A stretch of DNA of 64,000 bases from Candidatus Rifleibacteriota bacterium. GTDB taxonomy: Bacteria > Muiribacteriota > Ozemobacteria > Ozemobacterales > Ozemobacteraceae. The translations under genes were made by a program, and so were the position numbers. Numbering within the stretch: the stretch's first letter is position 1; each line of letters opens with the position of its first letter. Below the pieces are notes generated by a model. The model worked only from the letters and a program-made list of their open reading frames with translations. It ran no database searches and was not told the DNA's origin. The stretch lies in NCBI GenBank assembly GCA_012517355.1, contig JAAYVD010000112.1, positions 1 through 64,000 on the forward strand, written 5' to 3'. This document shows positions 8,801 through 15,543 of this stretch, piece after piece.

Positions 8801-10585
8801 GATGCTGCGGGTCGAGGTGGAAGGCCCGTTGAACAGGGGGGTCGAGGTGGACGACCAGTCGATGTACCAGTTGTAGTGGTTGGCGGCAAGGACCCCGTCG
8901 TCGATGTCTTCGTCCCAGACGACGTTGCCCACCAGGGTGACCGGGGCGCTGGCGTAATAGTAGGAGGTGGTCGGGGCCATGTAGAGGGTGGCCGGCCCGT
9001 TGACCCGGAAGGTCAGCGTGGCCCCGCCCCGCGCCCCCTCGGCATCGGTCACCCACAGGGAAACCGCGTAGGTGCCGGGGTTGTTCGGGGTCCCGTAGGC
9101 GCTCCAGGTGCCGGAGGCCGCCAGGAAGGGGGTGGAAGACCCCGGCGGCAACACGTACCACTCGGGCTTGGCGACGGCCAGGGACAGGCTGGTGGTCGCG
9201 CCCCCGACGAGATCATATCCGGCACCCGAGATAATGATCGGGGTCAGGGTGACGGAATACGGGTTGAACAGTTCGTTGTAGACCGGCGCGGTGATGGACG
9301 CCGTCGGCGGGGTGTTGGTGCCGGTCGCCCCGGGAGTGACGATGATCGCTTTGCTCGTCGAACCCGAGGCACCACTGGCATCTTTGACCGTGACGGTGAT
9401 GGTCACCGAACTGGTGGCGGCTACGTCCGGAGAGGTCCAGACGACCGACTGGGTATTGGTCGCGTTGAACGTGCCTCCCGTTGCCATCCACGAATAGGAA
9501 AGGGTGTCACCGGCATCGACATCGGTCGCGCTCGCGGTCAGCGGCAACGGATAGTTCTTGGTCACCGTGGCAACGCTGCTGATGATGCCGAAGACCGTGG
9601 GGGGGTGGTTGGTGCCGGTGGCCAGGCCGCTGCCGTAGCCGATGTATACTTTGACCGAGGCTCCCAGCGTCGAATCGGAAGCGGTGCAGACGATGGTGGC
9701 AGTGCCCGCGCCGGAGGGTGGGGCCTGCCAGGTTGCGTACGCGTCGGTTGTGCTGGTGGAGATCGTCCCGTAGTCCTTCATCCAGGTGATCGTGAGGGTG
9801 TTCGCATCGGGGTCGGTGGCCGAGGCGGTCAGGTTGACATACCCGCTGTTGGAAACCCCGGAGTACTGCGATGCCTTCAATTCCAGCATGGGAGCCCGGT
9901 TGGTGTCTCCCGTGGGGGCGAGGGTGGTCTGAATGAAGGTCGGAGGAGCGGCGAAGTTCACCGGGATCGTCGTGGTCTGGAATCCGGTCGCCGTCACGGT
10001 GAGCCCCTCGCTGACCGGGGGCATCGGATAAGGCAGGGAGAATGACCCGGTGGACGTGGTGGTGATGGTCTCACCCCAGATCGAGATGGTCGCGTTCGCC
10101 ACGGGGGCCCCGCTTTTGTCGAGGAGCACCCCGCTGACCGTGCCAGTGGCCAGCTGCACGCCGATGTTGCCGGTGCCGTTCGTCGGCGAACTTTGCGAAA
10201 TGGTCACCGGGCTGGAGCGCCACTTGTAGACCTTGCCGGTCGTCGGATTGGTGAACGAGGCCACCACGCGGTGCGACCCGAAGGGAGCGGGGGTGATGTC
10301 GAAGGAGCCGCTGCTGGTTGTGAACGCCCGATACTGGGTGCGGTAGTTCTCGAGCCAGACCTCGGCCGAGGCCAGCCCGGCCCCGGTGGTGAGGGCCATG
10401 ATCGACGGGTCGACCTCGCGCAAAGAGGCGATTCCCGCGAGGGTCACCTGCCCGGTCACGTGCCCCTGCGTGGTGACCGCGGAGATCGGGTCGTCGCCGG
10501 TCCCTCCGCAGCCGTAAAACATCATGGCCGCGAACAGGACGGGAATCAGATACCACCAGGACGCGAAACGCCGCATCGACGTCAT
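5897..10585 (-). CDS. Giant secreted lipoprotein-like protein with Ig-like repeats and C-terminal NHL propeller
   Basis: 1562 residues. The N-terminus is a signal sequence (basic MTSMRRF, hydrophobic stretch) ending in FYGCGG, a loose lipobox, so it is probably an outer-surface lipoprotein. Next come carboxypeptidase-regulatory-like and many PKD/Ig-like beta-sandwich domains, recognisable by repeated NRPP/NHPP linkers and DxD/TDxxGA motifs. Two central domain pairs form a direct repeat with a period of 549 bp (183 residues). The last ~270 residues resemble an NHL/six-bladed propeller (final blade FATPRGITADGTYLFIADYG). Roles of such proteins include surface adhesion and carbohydrate binding; the specific role is unknown. 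The start ATG follows GGGGGAG, and a near-consensus promoter lies upstream. Confidence 0.85.
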   Translation of the reverse strand: MTSMRRFASWWYLIPVLFAAMMFYGCGGTGDDPISAVTTQGHVTGQVTLAGIASLREVDPSIMALTTGAGLASAEVWLENYRTQYRAFTTSSGSFDITPAPFGSHRVVASFTNPTTGKVYKWRSSPVTISQSSPTNGTGNIGVQLATGTVSGVLLDKSGAPVANATISIWGETITTTSTGSFSLPYPMPPVSEGLTVTATGFQTTTIPVNFAAPPTFIQTTLAPTGDTNRAPMLELKASQYSGVSNSGYVNLTASATDPDANTLTITWMKDYGTISTSTTDAYATWQAPPSGAGTATIVCTASDSTLGASVKVYIGYGSGLATGTNHPPTVFGIISSVATVTKNYPLPLTASATDVDAGDTLSYSWMATGGTFNATNTQSVVWTSPDVAATSSVTITVTVKDASGASGSTSKAIIVTPGATGTNTPPTASITAPVYNELFNPYSVTLTPIIISGAGYDLVGGATTSLSLAVAKPEWYVLPPGSSTPFLAASGTWSAYGTPNNPGTYAVSLWVTDAEGARGGATLTFRVNGPATLYMAPTTSYYYASAPVTLVGNVVWDEDIDDGVLAANHYNWYIDWSSTSTPLFNGPSTSTRSIPQGTHTVMLTYTDRLGLVGSVTRPIFIDMPPVVTIASPALPNQVYMTGANLTLVATSADFEQGSLPNGSYAWYDNTGTGQFQITGQTNPTLTQVFSPGSHSITVVGIDSYSASSTATTSFYVNRPPTLSYTVAASQTVFTFGATFTVTATAAEPDGQPLSIGWSNNGGASYFASATAQTISCTIAGTSTLTIVATDSLGASTTAQFTYLVNRPPVLSIASPSSSGQVYPYGSNLTVVANATDLEQGSLPAGSFQWFDNTGTGTFQIPGQTNSTLTMAFSPGSHSLMVGGIDVYGASGTATTSFFMNRSPLLSYSVIPSSTTFAYGATFTVVASATEPDGQPLSIGFWKTPGNTFVASATAATFTYTTTGAQTVTIIASDTLGASTTVQFDFTIAGNSTPTMTIATPTNNAWVFQYAQFTISGYGTDPEDGPVATSTLTWMDNGVSIPAGVGTSTFDHSISALGTHVICLNGKDSALAVGSTSHYLFVNATPTCYIGANPATSTSPDVGRFDTGMPITLGGTGLDQTGDTLIHSWFSSIDGSVATGSTTTYASPSAGYHQITYRVTDNHGVASQATRTILVNRLATLSLTITPDYSAAQFATTTASIPVYLISPPPTPSPTGNQVDLAVTVTDHEDQGNVDPASIGFWLKGPSDPQFIQIGSGTAINNGVWTHPFPGPGSYTVRIDYHDSHGSLAQIFKTFHLWYWQTYSVTNPISLAIAGGRLWVAAAGSTSVTGYNSTTLASENTWGGVGTLSTTVLDLAAGPSNTLYVHDVPGTIFQLGNVNGVASYVSQWTSGALGGIGANTTNVFVANNTVQTLGQFDLSGGASNSAYIIGLASPTGFALNNTEYYIAQDNGTNGFISRYNLQAIDNAWFTAGTLSYGFGSLLALEADGNNLYVADPANNRVVVVYKVNTGEKVLVSFGASGGGIGEFATPRGITADGTYLFIADYGNDRIVRINAGDSSWSQ

Positions 10586-10629
10586 AGGCTCCCCCTCATA
10601 CTTCAGAAAAAATCGTGTGCACCACGGAC

Positions 10630-10659
10630 ATTATGGATTCCCTTCCCTTCCCCTGTCAA
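10630..10659 (-). promoter_or_regulatory. Sigma70-like promoter of the giant lipoprotein gene
   Basis: On the minus strand TTGACA (10654-10659) is followed after 18 bases by CATAAT (10630-10635). This is close to consensus and lies about 45 bases upstream of the ATG at 10585. Confidence 0.7.
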
Positions 10660-11001
10660 CAGAGGAGAATGACAATTTTCCAGGACCTGTCCGAGTATGA
10701 CCCCGCGGAATGGGTAAGCACGATGAAACGTCTCCCAAATAGCGAGACTTCAGCATTTCGACAGAAACCTCCAAGGGCGGCAGGGGAAAGGGAGAAAGGG
10801 GGGAAATGGCGAAGGGAGTCGCCAGCAAGATCTGCGCAGTCAGCATTGATGGGTGGATGAAGAACGTGGATTGATGCGTCAGTCGGAATGCTGGAGTGTC
10901 CACAAAGCCCTGATACCGCCAGAATTGCCCCAGAATGGCAGGTGAGGATTCAGGCAAGGAGATCGGGCAGAGGAACCGGCCAGGGAGGGGTTTGCGGCCG
11001 G
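10660..11001. other. Intergenic, no gene seen
   Basis: Purine-rich on the plus strand. The only structure seen is GGCCGG-TCAA-CGGCCGG around 10994-11010 at the end of the next minus-strand gene, which could act as a weak terminator. No ORF has family resemblance. Confidence 0.5.
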
Positions 11002-11826
11002 TCAACGGCCGGTGCAGGCGAGCGACGCGGCGACCGCGGGACGGTCGAGCAGGGCGTCGTAGAACACCGAGAAGGCACCCTCGAGCGCCAGTCGGAACCC
11101 CGGGCCGGCCTCGACCAGTTCCGCCCGCACGAGATCGAGGGCACGGTCCACGTCCTCGCCGGTCGGGGCGGAGCGCCCCGCGGCCACCGCCGAGGCCCGG
11201 GTGAACCATTGCAACAGGCCGACCTCCATCAACAGCAGGCTGGCCCCCAGAAAGACCGACCCGTAGCGCACCAGCCACCCGTTGGCCAGCTGCTGCCGGA
11301 GGAGGGCTTCCCAGGCCCGGTCGGCCTCCGCCTGGATCTCCCGCATGGGAACCGCCTGCACCGCGTTGACCCCGACCGTGACCTCCCAGCGCGGGATGCG
11401 CAGCGAGCCGAACCCGCCGACCTGCTTGGCCAGGCCGAACAGCAGGGAGACCATCAGCCCCACCCCGCCCCGGACAGGCGCCTGCCCGTCGGTCTGCAGC
11501 AGCGAGTTCAAAAAGACCCCCAGGATCAGCCGGGCCTTGGTGTCGTCATGGCCAGGGCCGGCCGCGCGGGCCGCCGCCACCGCCTCCTCCGCGCCGGGCA
11601 GGGACTCCCCCCGCGATTCGCGGGAGACCATCTGGTGGAGGGCCAGCACCTTCTCGGGCAGCGGCAGGTCGGCCCGCCCGAACAGGGCTTCCCCGGCCGC
11701 CTGCAGGGCGAAGTAGCGGTCGCGCGGGAAGGTCAGCGACCCGCGGAGGGGCAGCCGCTCGGGAACCGGGGATCCGGCCATCGGGCCGCCGGACGGCGCC
11801 TGGCCGACAGCAAGGGGGTCTGTCAC
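11002..11826 (-). CDS. Hypothetical protein of unknown family
   Basis: 274 residues, not recognised. Mostly helical, with an Ala/Gly-rich central part (FLNSLLQTD... then GLMVSLLFGLAKQVGGFGSLRIPRWEVT) and a hydrophobic stretch LGASLLLMEVGLLQWF that could be amphipathic rather than transmembrane. No signal peptide. The start is a GTG at 11826. The gene begins 8 bases after the STAS gene stop on the same strand, so the two are co-transcribed; this hints at a partner-switching or regulatory role, but that is inference only. Confidence 0.7.
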   Translation of the reverse strand: MTDPLAVGQAPSGGPMAGSPVPERLPLRGSLTFPRDRYFALQAAGEALFGRADLPLPEKVLALHQMVSRESRGESLPGAEEAVAAARAAGPGHDDTKARLILGVFLNSLLQTDGQAPVRGGVGLMVSLLFGLAKQVGGFGSLRIPRWEVTVGVNAVQAVPMREIQAEADRAWEALLRQQLANGWLVRYGSVFLGASLLLMEVGLLQWFTRASAVAAGRSAPTGEDVDRALDLVRAELVEAGPGFRLALEGAFSVFYDALLDRPAVAASLACTGR

Positions 11827-11834
11827 GGGACGAC

Positions 11835-12188
11835 CTACTCCTTGACCGCGGCCACGGCGTCGGGCTCGCTGGAGGCCTGGGTGGCCAGGAAGAACAGCCC
11901 CGACATCTCGAGCACCGCCAGGTGGTGACCGTCGAGGCCGAAGACCGCCAGGTGCCCGGCGAAATCGTCGATGACCTTGCTGGAGATGTCGAGCAGGGCT
12001 GCCACGCCCGGGCTGCTGATCAGCTCGATGGCCTGGAAGTTCAGGACGAACCGCAGGCCCCCCTCCTGCAGACGGGCCTCGACGAACTCCCGCAAGGCCG
12101 CCCCGCCGGTCTGCTCGAGATACCCGGAGAGGGCGATGTGGGTGATCTCCCCCTCCTGCCGGTGGGTGAACGAAAATTTCTTGTACAT
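11835..12188 (-). CDS. STAS-domain protein (anti-sigma factor antagonist-like)
   Basis: 117 residues forming one STAS domain: beta strand ITHIALSGYLEQ, then VLNFQAIELISSPGVAALLDI, in which the Ser pair occupies the usual phosphorylation site of anti-anti-sigma factors. Such proteins bind or release a HPK-type anti-sigma kinase depending on phosphorylation. No kinase is next to it. It heads a two-gene transcript with the unknown protein downstream. The start ATG at 12188 is preceded by a TTGCAT-17-TAGAAT promoter. Confidence 0.85.
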   Translation of the reverse strand: MYKKFSFTHRQEGEITHIALSGYLEQTGGAALREFVEARLQEGGLRFVLNFQAIELISSPGVAALLDISSKVIDDFAGHLAVFGLDGHHLAVLEMSGLFFLATQASSEPDAVAAVKE

Positions 12189-12216
12189 GGGGCCCTCACT
12201 GCGCTAGGAATGCCCC

Positions 12217-12245
12217 ATTCTACCCGCCTCCCGGATGGGATGCAA
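12217..12245 (-). promoter_or_regulatory. Sigma70-like promoter for the STAS gene
   Basis: Minus strand TTGCAT (12240-12245), 17-base spacer, TAGAAT (12217-12222), 29 bases before the ATG. Confidence 0.6.
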
Positions 12246-12673
12246 ACACCGGGTCGGCATCCGGCACCACGTCATCCCTGAACTCCCTGTCCAAGGCGAG
12301 CACCTGCCAGGCTAAAATAAAAAATGTGCCGGGGTTAGCGACACATTGAAAGGGAGTTAGGGATTTGGTTGTCCATTCGGTTCCGCCCACTTCGGAGTTG
12401 AAGTGGAACTTCACCTGAACTTCAACAAGACCATCGGCGCGATCGATGGGGAAGTTTAGCCCCTTTTTTCTTTTCCTGGATTTTCTTGACCGAACCCTTC
12501 GGCGGAAGCATGGAAACCCTTTGGGGGTGGGCATTCCGAAAGGTCAACAGCGACGAGGGTGCCCGTTCGGCAAATTTCCCGGGAAGCCGGCATGGGGGGG
12601 GCTCAACATCCGCCCGCCGGGTGACGATATCTGAAATACCAACGTTCATGCCCCACAACGGGAGGTTCACGCG
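12246..12673. other. Lower-GC intergenic segment with inverted repeats
   Basis: The DNA around 12300-12500 is clearly less GC-rich than its surroundings, with AT tracts. It holds an inverted repeat built on GTTGAAG...CTTCAAC (about 12398-12427) and a GGGG-AAGTTTA-gCCCC hairpin followed by TTTTTTCTTTT (about 12450-12475), which looks like a rho-independent terminator on the plus strand. No upstream plus-strand gene needs this terminator, so the segment may be a remnant of an inserted element. Confidence 0.45.
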
Positions 12674-12898
12674 ATGAAGACCGACAGCCTCATGACGATT
12701 CCCGAACTCATGGAGTTCCTGCAGGTGAAGCGAAACACCATCTACACCCTCCGCCGGCTGGGCCTGCCCACCGTGAAGATCGGCCGCTCGGTCCGGTTCC
12801 GGGCGGACAGCATCCGCAAGTGGCTGGAAGAGATGGAACAGCGGAACCCCGGCGCCATGAACCCGTTGCTGGAGCCGGAGAGCGCCCACCTCCTCTGA
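12674..12898 (+). CDS. AlpA/excisionase-like helix-turn-helix DNA-binding protein
   Basis: 74 residues. The pattern MTIPELMEFLQVKRNTIYTLRRLGLPTVKIGRSVRFRADSI... is the HTH_17/MerR-type excisionase fold: helix-turn-helix, then the K-IG-S-RF-R wing. Such small proteins act as excisionases of integrative elements or as minimal regulators. It sits at the edge of a lower-GC pocket without an integrase nearby. The ATG follows CGGGAGG. Confidence 0.85.
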   Translation: MKTDSLMTIPELMEFLQVKRNTIYTLRRLGLPTVKIGRSVRFRADSIRKWLEEMEQRNPGAMNPLLEPESAHLL

Positions 12899-12918
12899 CC
12901 CGGGAGCACCATCCACCC

Positions 12919-13059
12919 ATGGGCCCCGGCGCGGAATTCTTCGGACTGCTGCTCTTTTCCCTCTTCACGGGATTGTGCCTCACCCGCACCTGCTTCTCCC
13001 TCCTGGAATCCGCCAAAGCGGAAACCCTCCCCCGGCCGGGCCGGCGGGAGAAATGGTGA
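12919..13059 (+). CDS. Possible small single-pass membrane protein
   Basis: A 46-residue frame with one hydrophobic segment (FFGLLLFSLFTGLCL) and a charged tail. It follows the HTH gene by 20 bases, with GGGAGC upstream of the ATG. No family is recognised; it could be spurious. Confidence 0.3.
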   Translation: MGPGAEFFGLLLFSLFTGLCLTRTCFSLLESAKAETLPRPGRREKW

Positions 13060-13229
13060 CCCCATCCACTTTTACACTCCTCTCTGGATGAGGGTTTCAA
13101 CGAAGCAAAGCGTCCCCATTCTTCACCGAAAGGCATTCCTGAAAAAGAGGAACACCTTGCCAGAAGGGAACCCTGGTTCCGCAAGGGTCGGAAAAATCGT
13201 CTGATCGCACCCATCCCGGGCGCGGCCGG

Positions 13230-15293
13230 TCAGTCGTAGAGGCGGTGGTAGTTCCACCAGCTGCCCATGACCTTCTTGTAGTAGTCGCGGGTCTCGGGCA
13301 GCGGCACCCGGTCGAGGCGGTCGAGCACCGGCAGGCGGGCGTGCGGGCCCTGTTCCACCTTGCGCTGGATGTTGCCCTGCCCGCCGTTGTAGGAAGCGGC
13401 CGCCAGGAACAGGTCGCCGTTGAACAGGTCGCGCAGGTAGCCGAGATACCAGGCCCCGAAGGCGATGTTGCGATCGGTGTTCCACAGGCTGCTCTTGTCG
13501 AACCGGCCCTTGATCCCCAGTTTGCCGGCGATCCATTTCCCCGTCGAGGGCAGGATCTGCATCAGGCCGTGGGCATCGCTGCGCGACAGGATGGTCGGGT
13601 TGAAGTGGCTCTCCTCACGCATGATGGACAGCACCCAGTACGGGTCGAGCCGGTATTTGCGCGCCTCCAGCTGCACCTTGGCCCAGAACGGCCGCGGGTA
13701 GTAGACCTGCCAGGCCCAGGCGGGCAGCTGGCCCCCGGTCTTGCCGGCCTCGAGCATGCCCTTCAGGAACCGCTCGCCGATGGCCGTGACCAGGAAGAAA
13801 TCCTGGGCTGCCTCCGCCGCCTCGAAGGCGGCGCGGGTCAGGGCGGCGTCGGCCGGGGCGGCATCGAGCCGGAAAAAGATCTCGTCCTTGGCGAACTTCG
13901 CGAACGGGCTCTGCAGCAGCGCCCGCCAGGCCGGCACCCGTTTCTTCAGGGCGGCGGGCAGGACCGGGGGCTTGCCGGCCACGGTGGGCAGGGGCCGGCG
14001 CTGGGCGGCGGGGTCGAGCCAGTAGTTGAAGAACGAATGGGGGTAGACCTTGGCCAGCACGGCCAGCAGGTCGCGGCCGTCCTTGCTGGACAGGCCGAAG
14101 GCCAGGGCGGCGTAGCCCAGGGCATCATCGGCGCGATAGTTGCCGGGGAAGGTGCGGGCCAGCAGCAGCAGGAACGGGGTGGCGAGGGCGGCCTTCCCCG
14201 CGTCGTAGCGCTGCAGGCCCATCTCGTAGAGGTGGGCGGGCAGCAGCGGGATGTCGCGTGCCTCGCGGCACAGGATCTCGGCCTCGCGCAGCGCCTCCGG
14301 GTCGAAGCCGGCGGCGGCGGCCGACCGCATCAGGCGATAGCGGGCGGCGACGACGTCGACGGGGGGCTTGCCGTGGGCCAGGGCCAGGGCGAACTCGGCG
14401 ATGGCCGGAGCGTGGCGGTCGGCGAAATGCAGGGCATCGCCCTTGACCTGGTGGGCCAGGCCGGCGAGCCCCCGGTCGAGGCGGGGGGTGGCCAACAGCC
14501 GGTCGAGCACGGCCAGGGCGGGGGCCAGCTGCTTGCGCAGCCGCAGGGACTCGGCCTGGACCAGCATCGTCACGGCCGGTCCGTCGGCCCCCAGGCCGGG
14601 GGAGATGGCGGCGGCGGCCCGCTCGGCGGTCGTCCCCAGGCCCTCGCGGCAGGCGCGCAGGAGGATCTCGAGCCATTCGTCGCGGCCGAACCGGAACCCG
14701 TAGGACTCGGCCAGCAGTTTCTTCAGCACGCCCTGCGACTCGGCGACGTCCTGGTAGAACTGGCTTCCCGAGCGGTAGGCCCGCAGGGCGTTGAGGAGCT
14801 GCCGGCCACGGATCTGGGAGGCGGAGGGGTGCAGGTCGGCCAGGGCTTCGGTGGCCCGGCCGCGCTGGTAGGGGGTCGGCAGGTCGGCGATCAGGGGCAT
14901 CAGGCGGTCGAGGGCGGCCGGCCCCTCCACCCGCGCGGCGAGCAGCAGGTAGGGGAAGGCGCCGGTGCGACTCAGCCAGGAACCGGGAAAGGAGGCCAAC
15001 AGCTTGCGGAAGGTGGTCAGGGCCTCGCCCTCGCGGTTGGCTTGGCGGAGCGACTCGGCCAGCAGGTACAGGCGGACGTCCTCGAGCAGCGGCGAGGTTC
15101 CCATCTTCTGCAGCACCGGCACCAGTTCGGCGAAACGGCTCTTCGCCCACAGGGCATGGACCTGGTGCAGGCGGCCCTCCAGGGGTTGGGCCGTGGCGGG
15201 TTGGGTCGCCCAGGCGGCCAGGACGACGAGGCAGGAGAAGGCGAACAACGGGATTCGCCTGGCAGGCCGGCGAAACGGGACGAGCGTAACCAT
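13230..15293 (-). CDS. Soluble lytic murein transglycosylase (Slt70-like)
   Basis: 687 residues. A Sec signal (MVTLVPFRRPARRIPLFAF... ending ATA-QP) is followed by a long helical superhelix of ~500 residues, as in Slt70. The C-terminal SLT domain carries the catalytic glutamate in the MREESHFNP motif and the later GLMQILPST and AAASYNGG motifs. The enzyme cleaves peptidoglycan with formation of 1,6-anhydromuramic ends in the periplasm. I chose the ATG at 15293 because it has GGAGG seven bases upstream and starts the signal peptide; the open frame runs 56 codons further upstream without one. Confidence 0.93.
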   Translation of the reverse strand: MVTLVPFRRPARRIPLFAFSCLVVLAAWATQPATAQPLEGRLHQVHALWAKSRFAELVPVLQKMGTSPLLEDVRLYLLAESLRQANREGEALTTFRKLLASFPGSWLSRTGAFPYLLLAARVEGPAALDRLMPLIADLPTPYQRGRATEALADLHPSASQIRGRQLLNALRAYRSGSQFYQDVAESQGVLKKLLAESYGFRFGRDEWLEILLRACREGLGTTAERAAAAISPGLGADGPAVTMLVQAESLRLRKQLAPALAVLDRLLATPRLDRGLAGLAHQVKGDALHFADRHAPAIAEFALALAHGKPPVDVVAARYRLMRSAAAAGFDPEALREAEILCREARDIPLLPAHLYEMGLQRYDAGKAALATPFLLLLARTFPGNYRADDALGYAALAFGLSSKDGRDLLAVLAKVYPHSFFNYWLDPAAQRRPLPTVAGKPPVLPAALKKRVPAWRALLQSPFAKFAKDEIFFRLDAAPADAALTRAAFEAAEAAQDFFLVTAIGERFLKGMLEAGKTGGQLPAWAWQVYYPRPFWAKVQLEARKYRLDPYWVLSIMREESHFNPTILSRSDAHGLMQILPSTGKWIAGKLGIKGRFDKSSLWNTDRNIAFGAWYLGYLRDLFNGDLFLAAASYNGGQGNIQRKVEQGPHARLPVLDRLDRVPLPETRDYYKKVMGSWWNYHRLYD

Positions 15294-15327
15294 GTGGGAA
15301 CCTCCGTGTCTGGGGGTGCGTGGCATG

Positions 15328-15356
15328 GTTGTACCGCAAATGCCTGCCATGTTCAA
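15328..15356 (-). promoter_or_regulatory. Promoter of the lytic transglycosylase gene
   Basis: Minus strand TTGAAC (15351-15356), 17-base spacer, TACAAC (15328-15333), 35 bases before the chosen ATG; this supports the internal start. Confidence 0.5.
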
Positions 15357-15460
15357 GGGACCGACGGCGTTTGAAGACCCGGACCCGCTTGGGGGGACGG
15401 AATTGGGCGCGGGAAGCCAGCATCGCCGCTCCATCGCGGATCCCGGGCGGGAGGTTCCCA

Positions 15461-15489
15461 TTGCATTCGGGCCGGAATTCTAGTATATG
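15461..15489 (+). promoter_or_regulatory. Promoter of the EF-G-like gene
   Basis: TTGCAT (15461-15466), 17-base spacer, TATATG (15484-15489), about 55 bases before the ATG. Confidence 0.55.
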
Positions 15490-15543
15490 TACTGGACTTC
15501 CACCGATCATCACCGGTTTTGATACCGCACCGAGGAGAAAACC

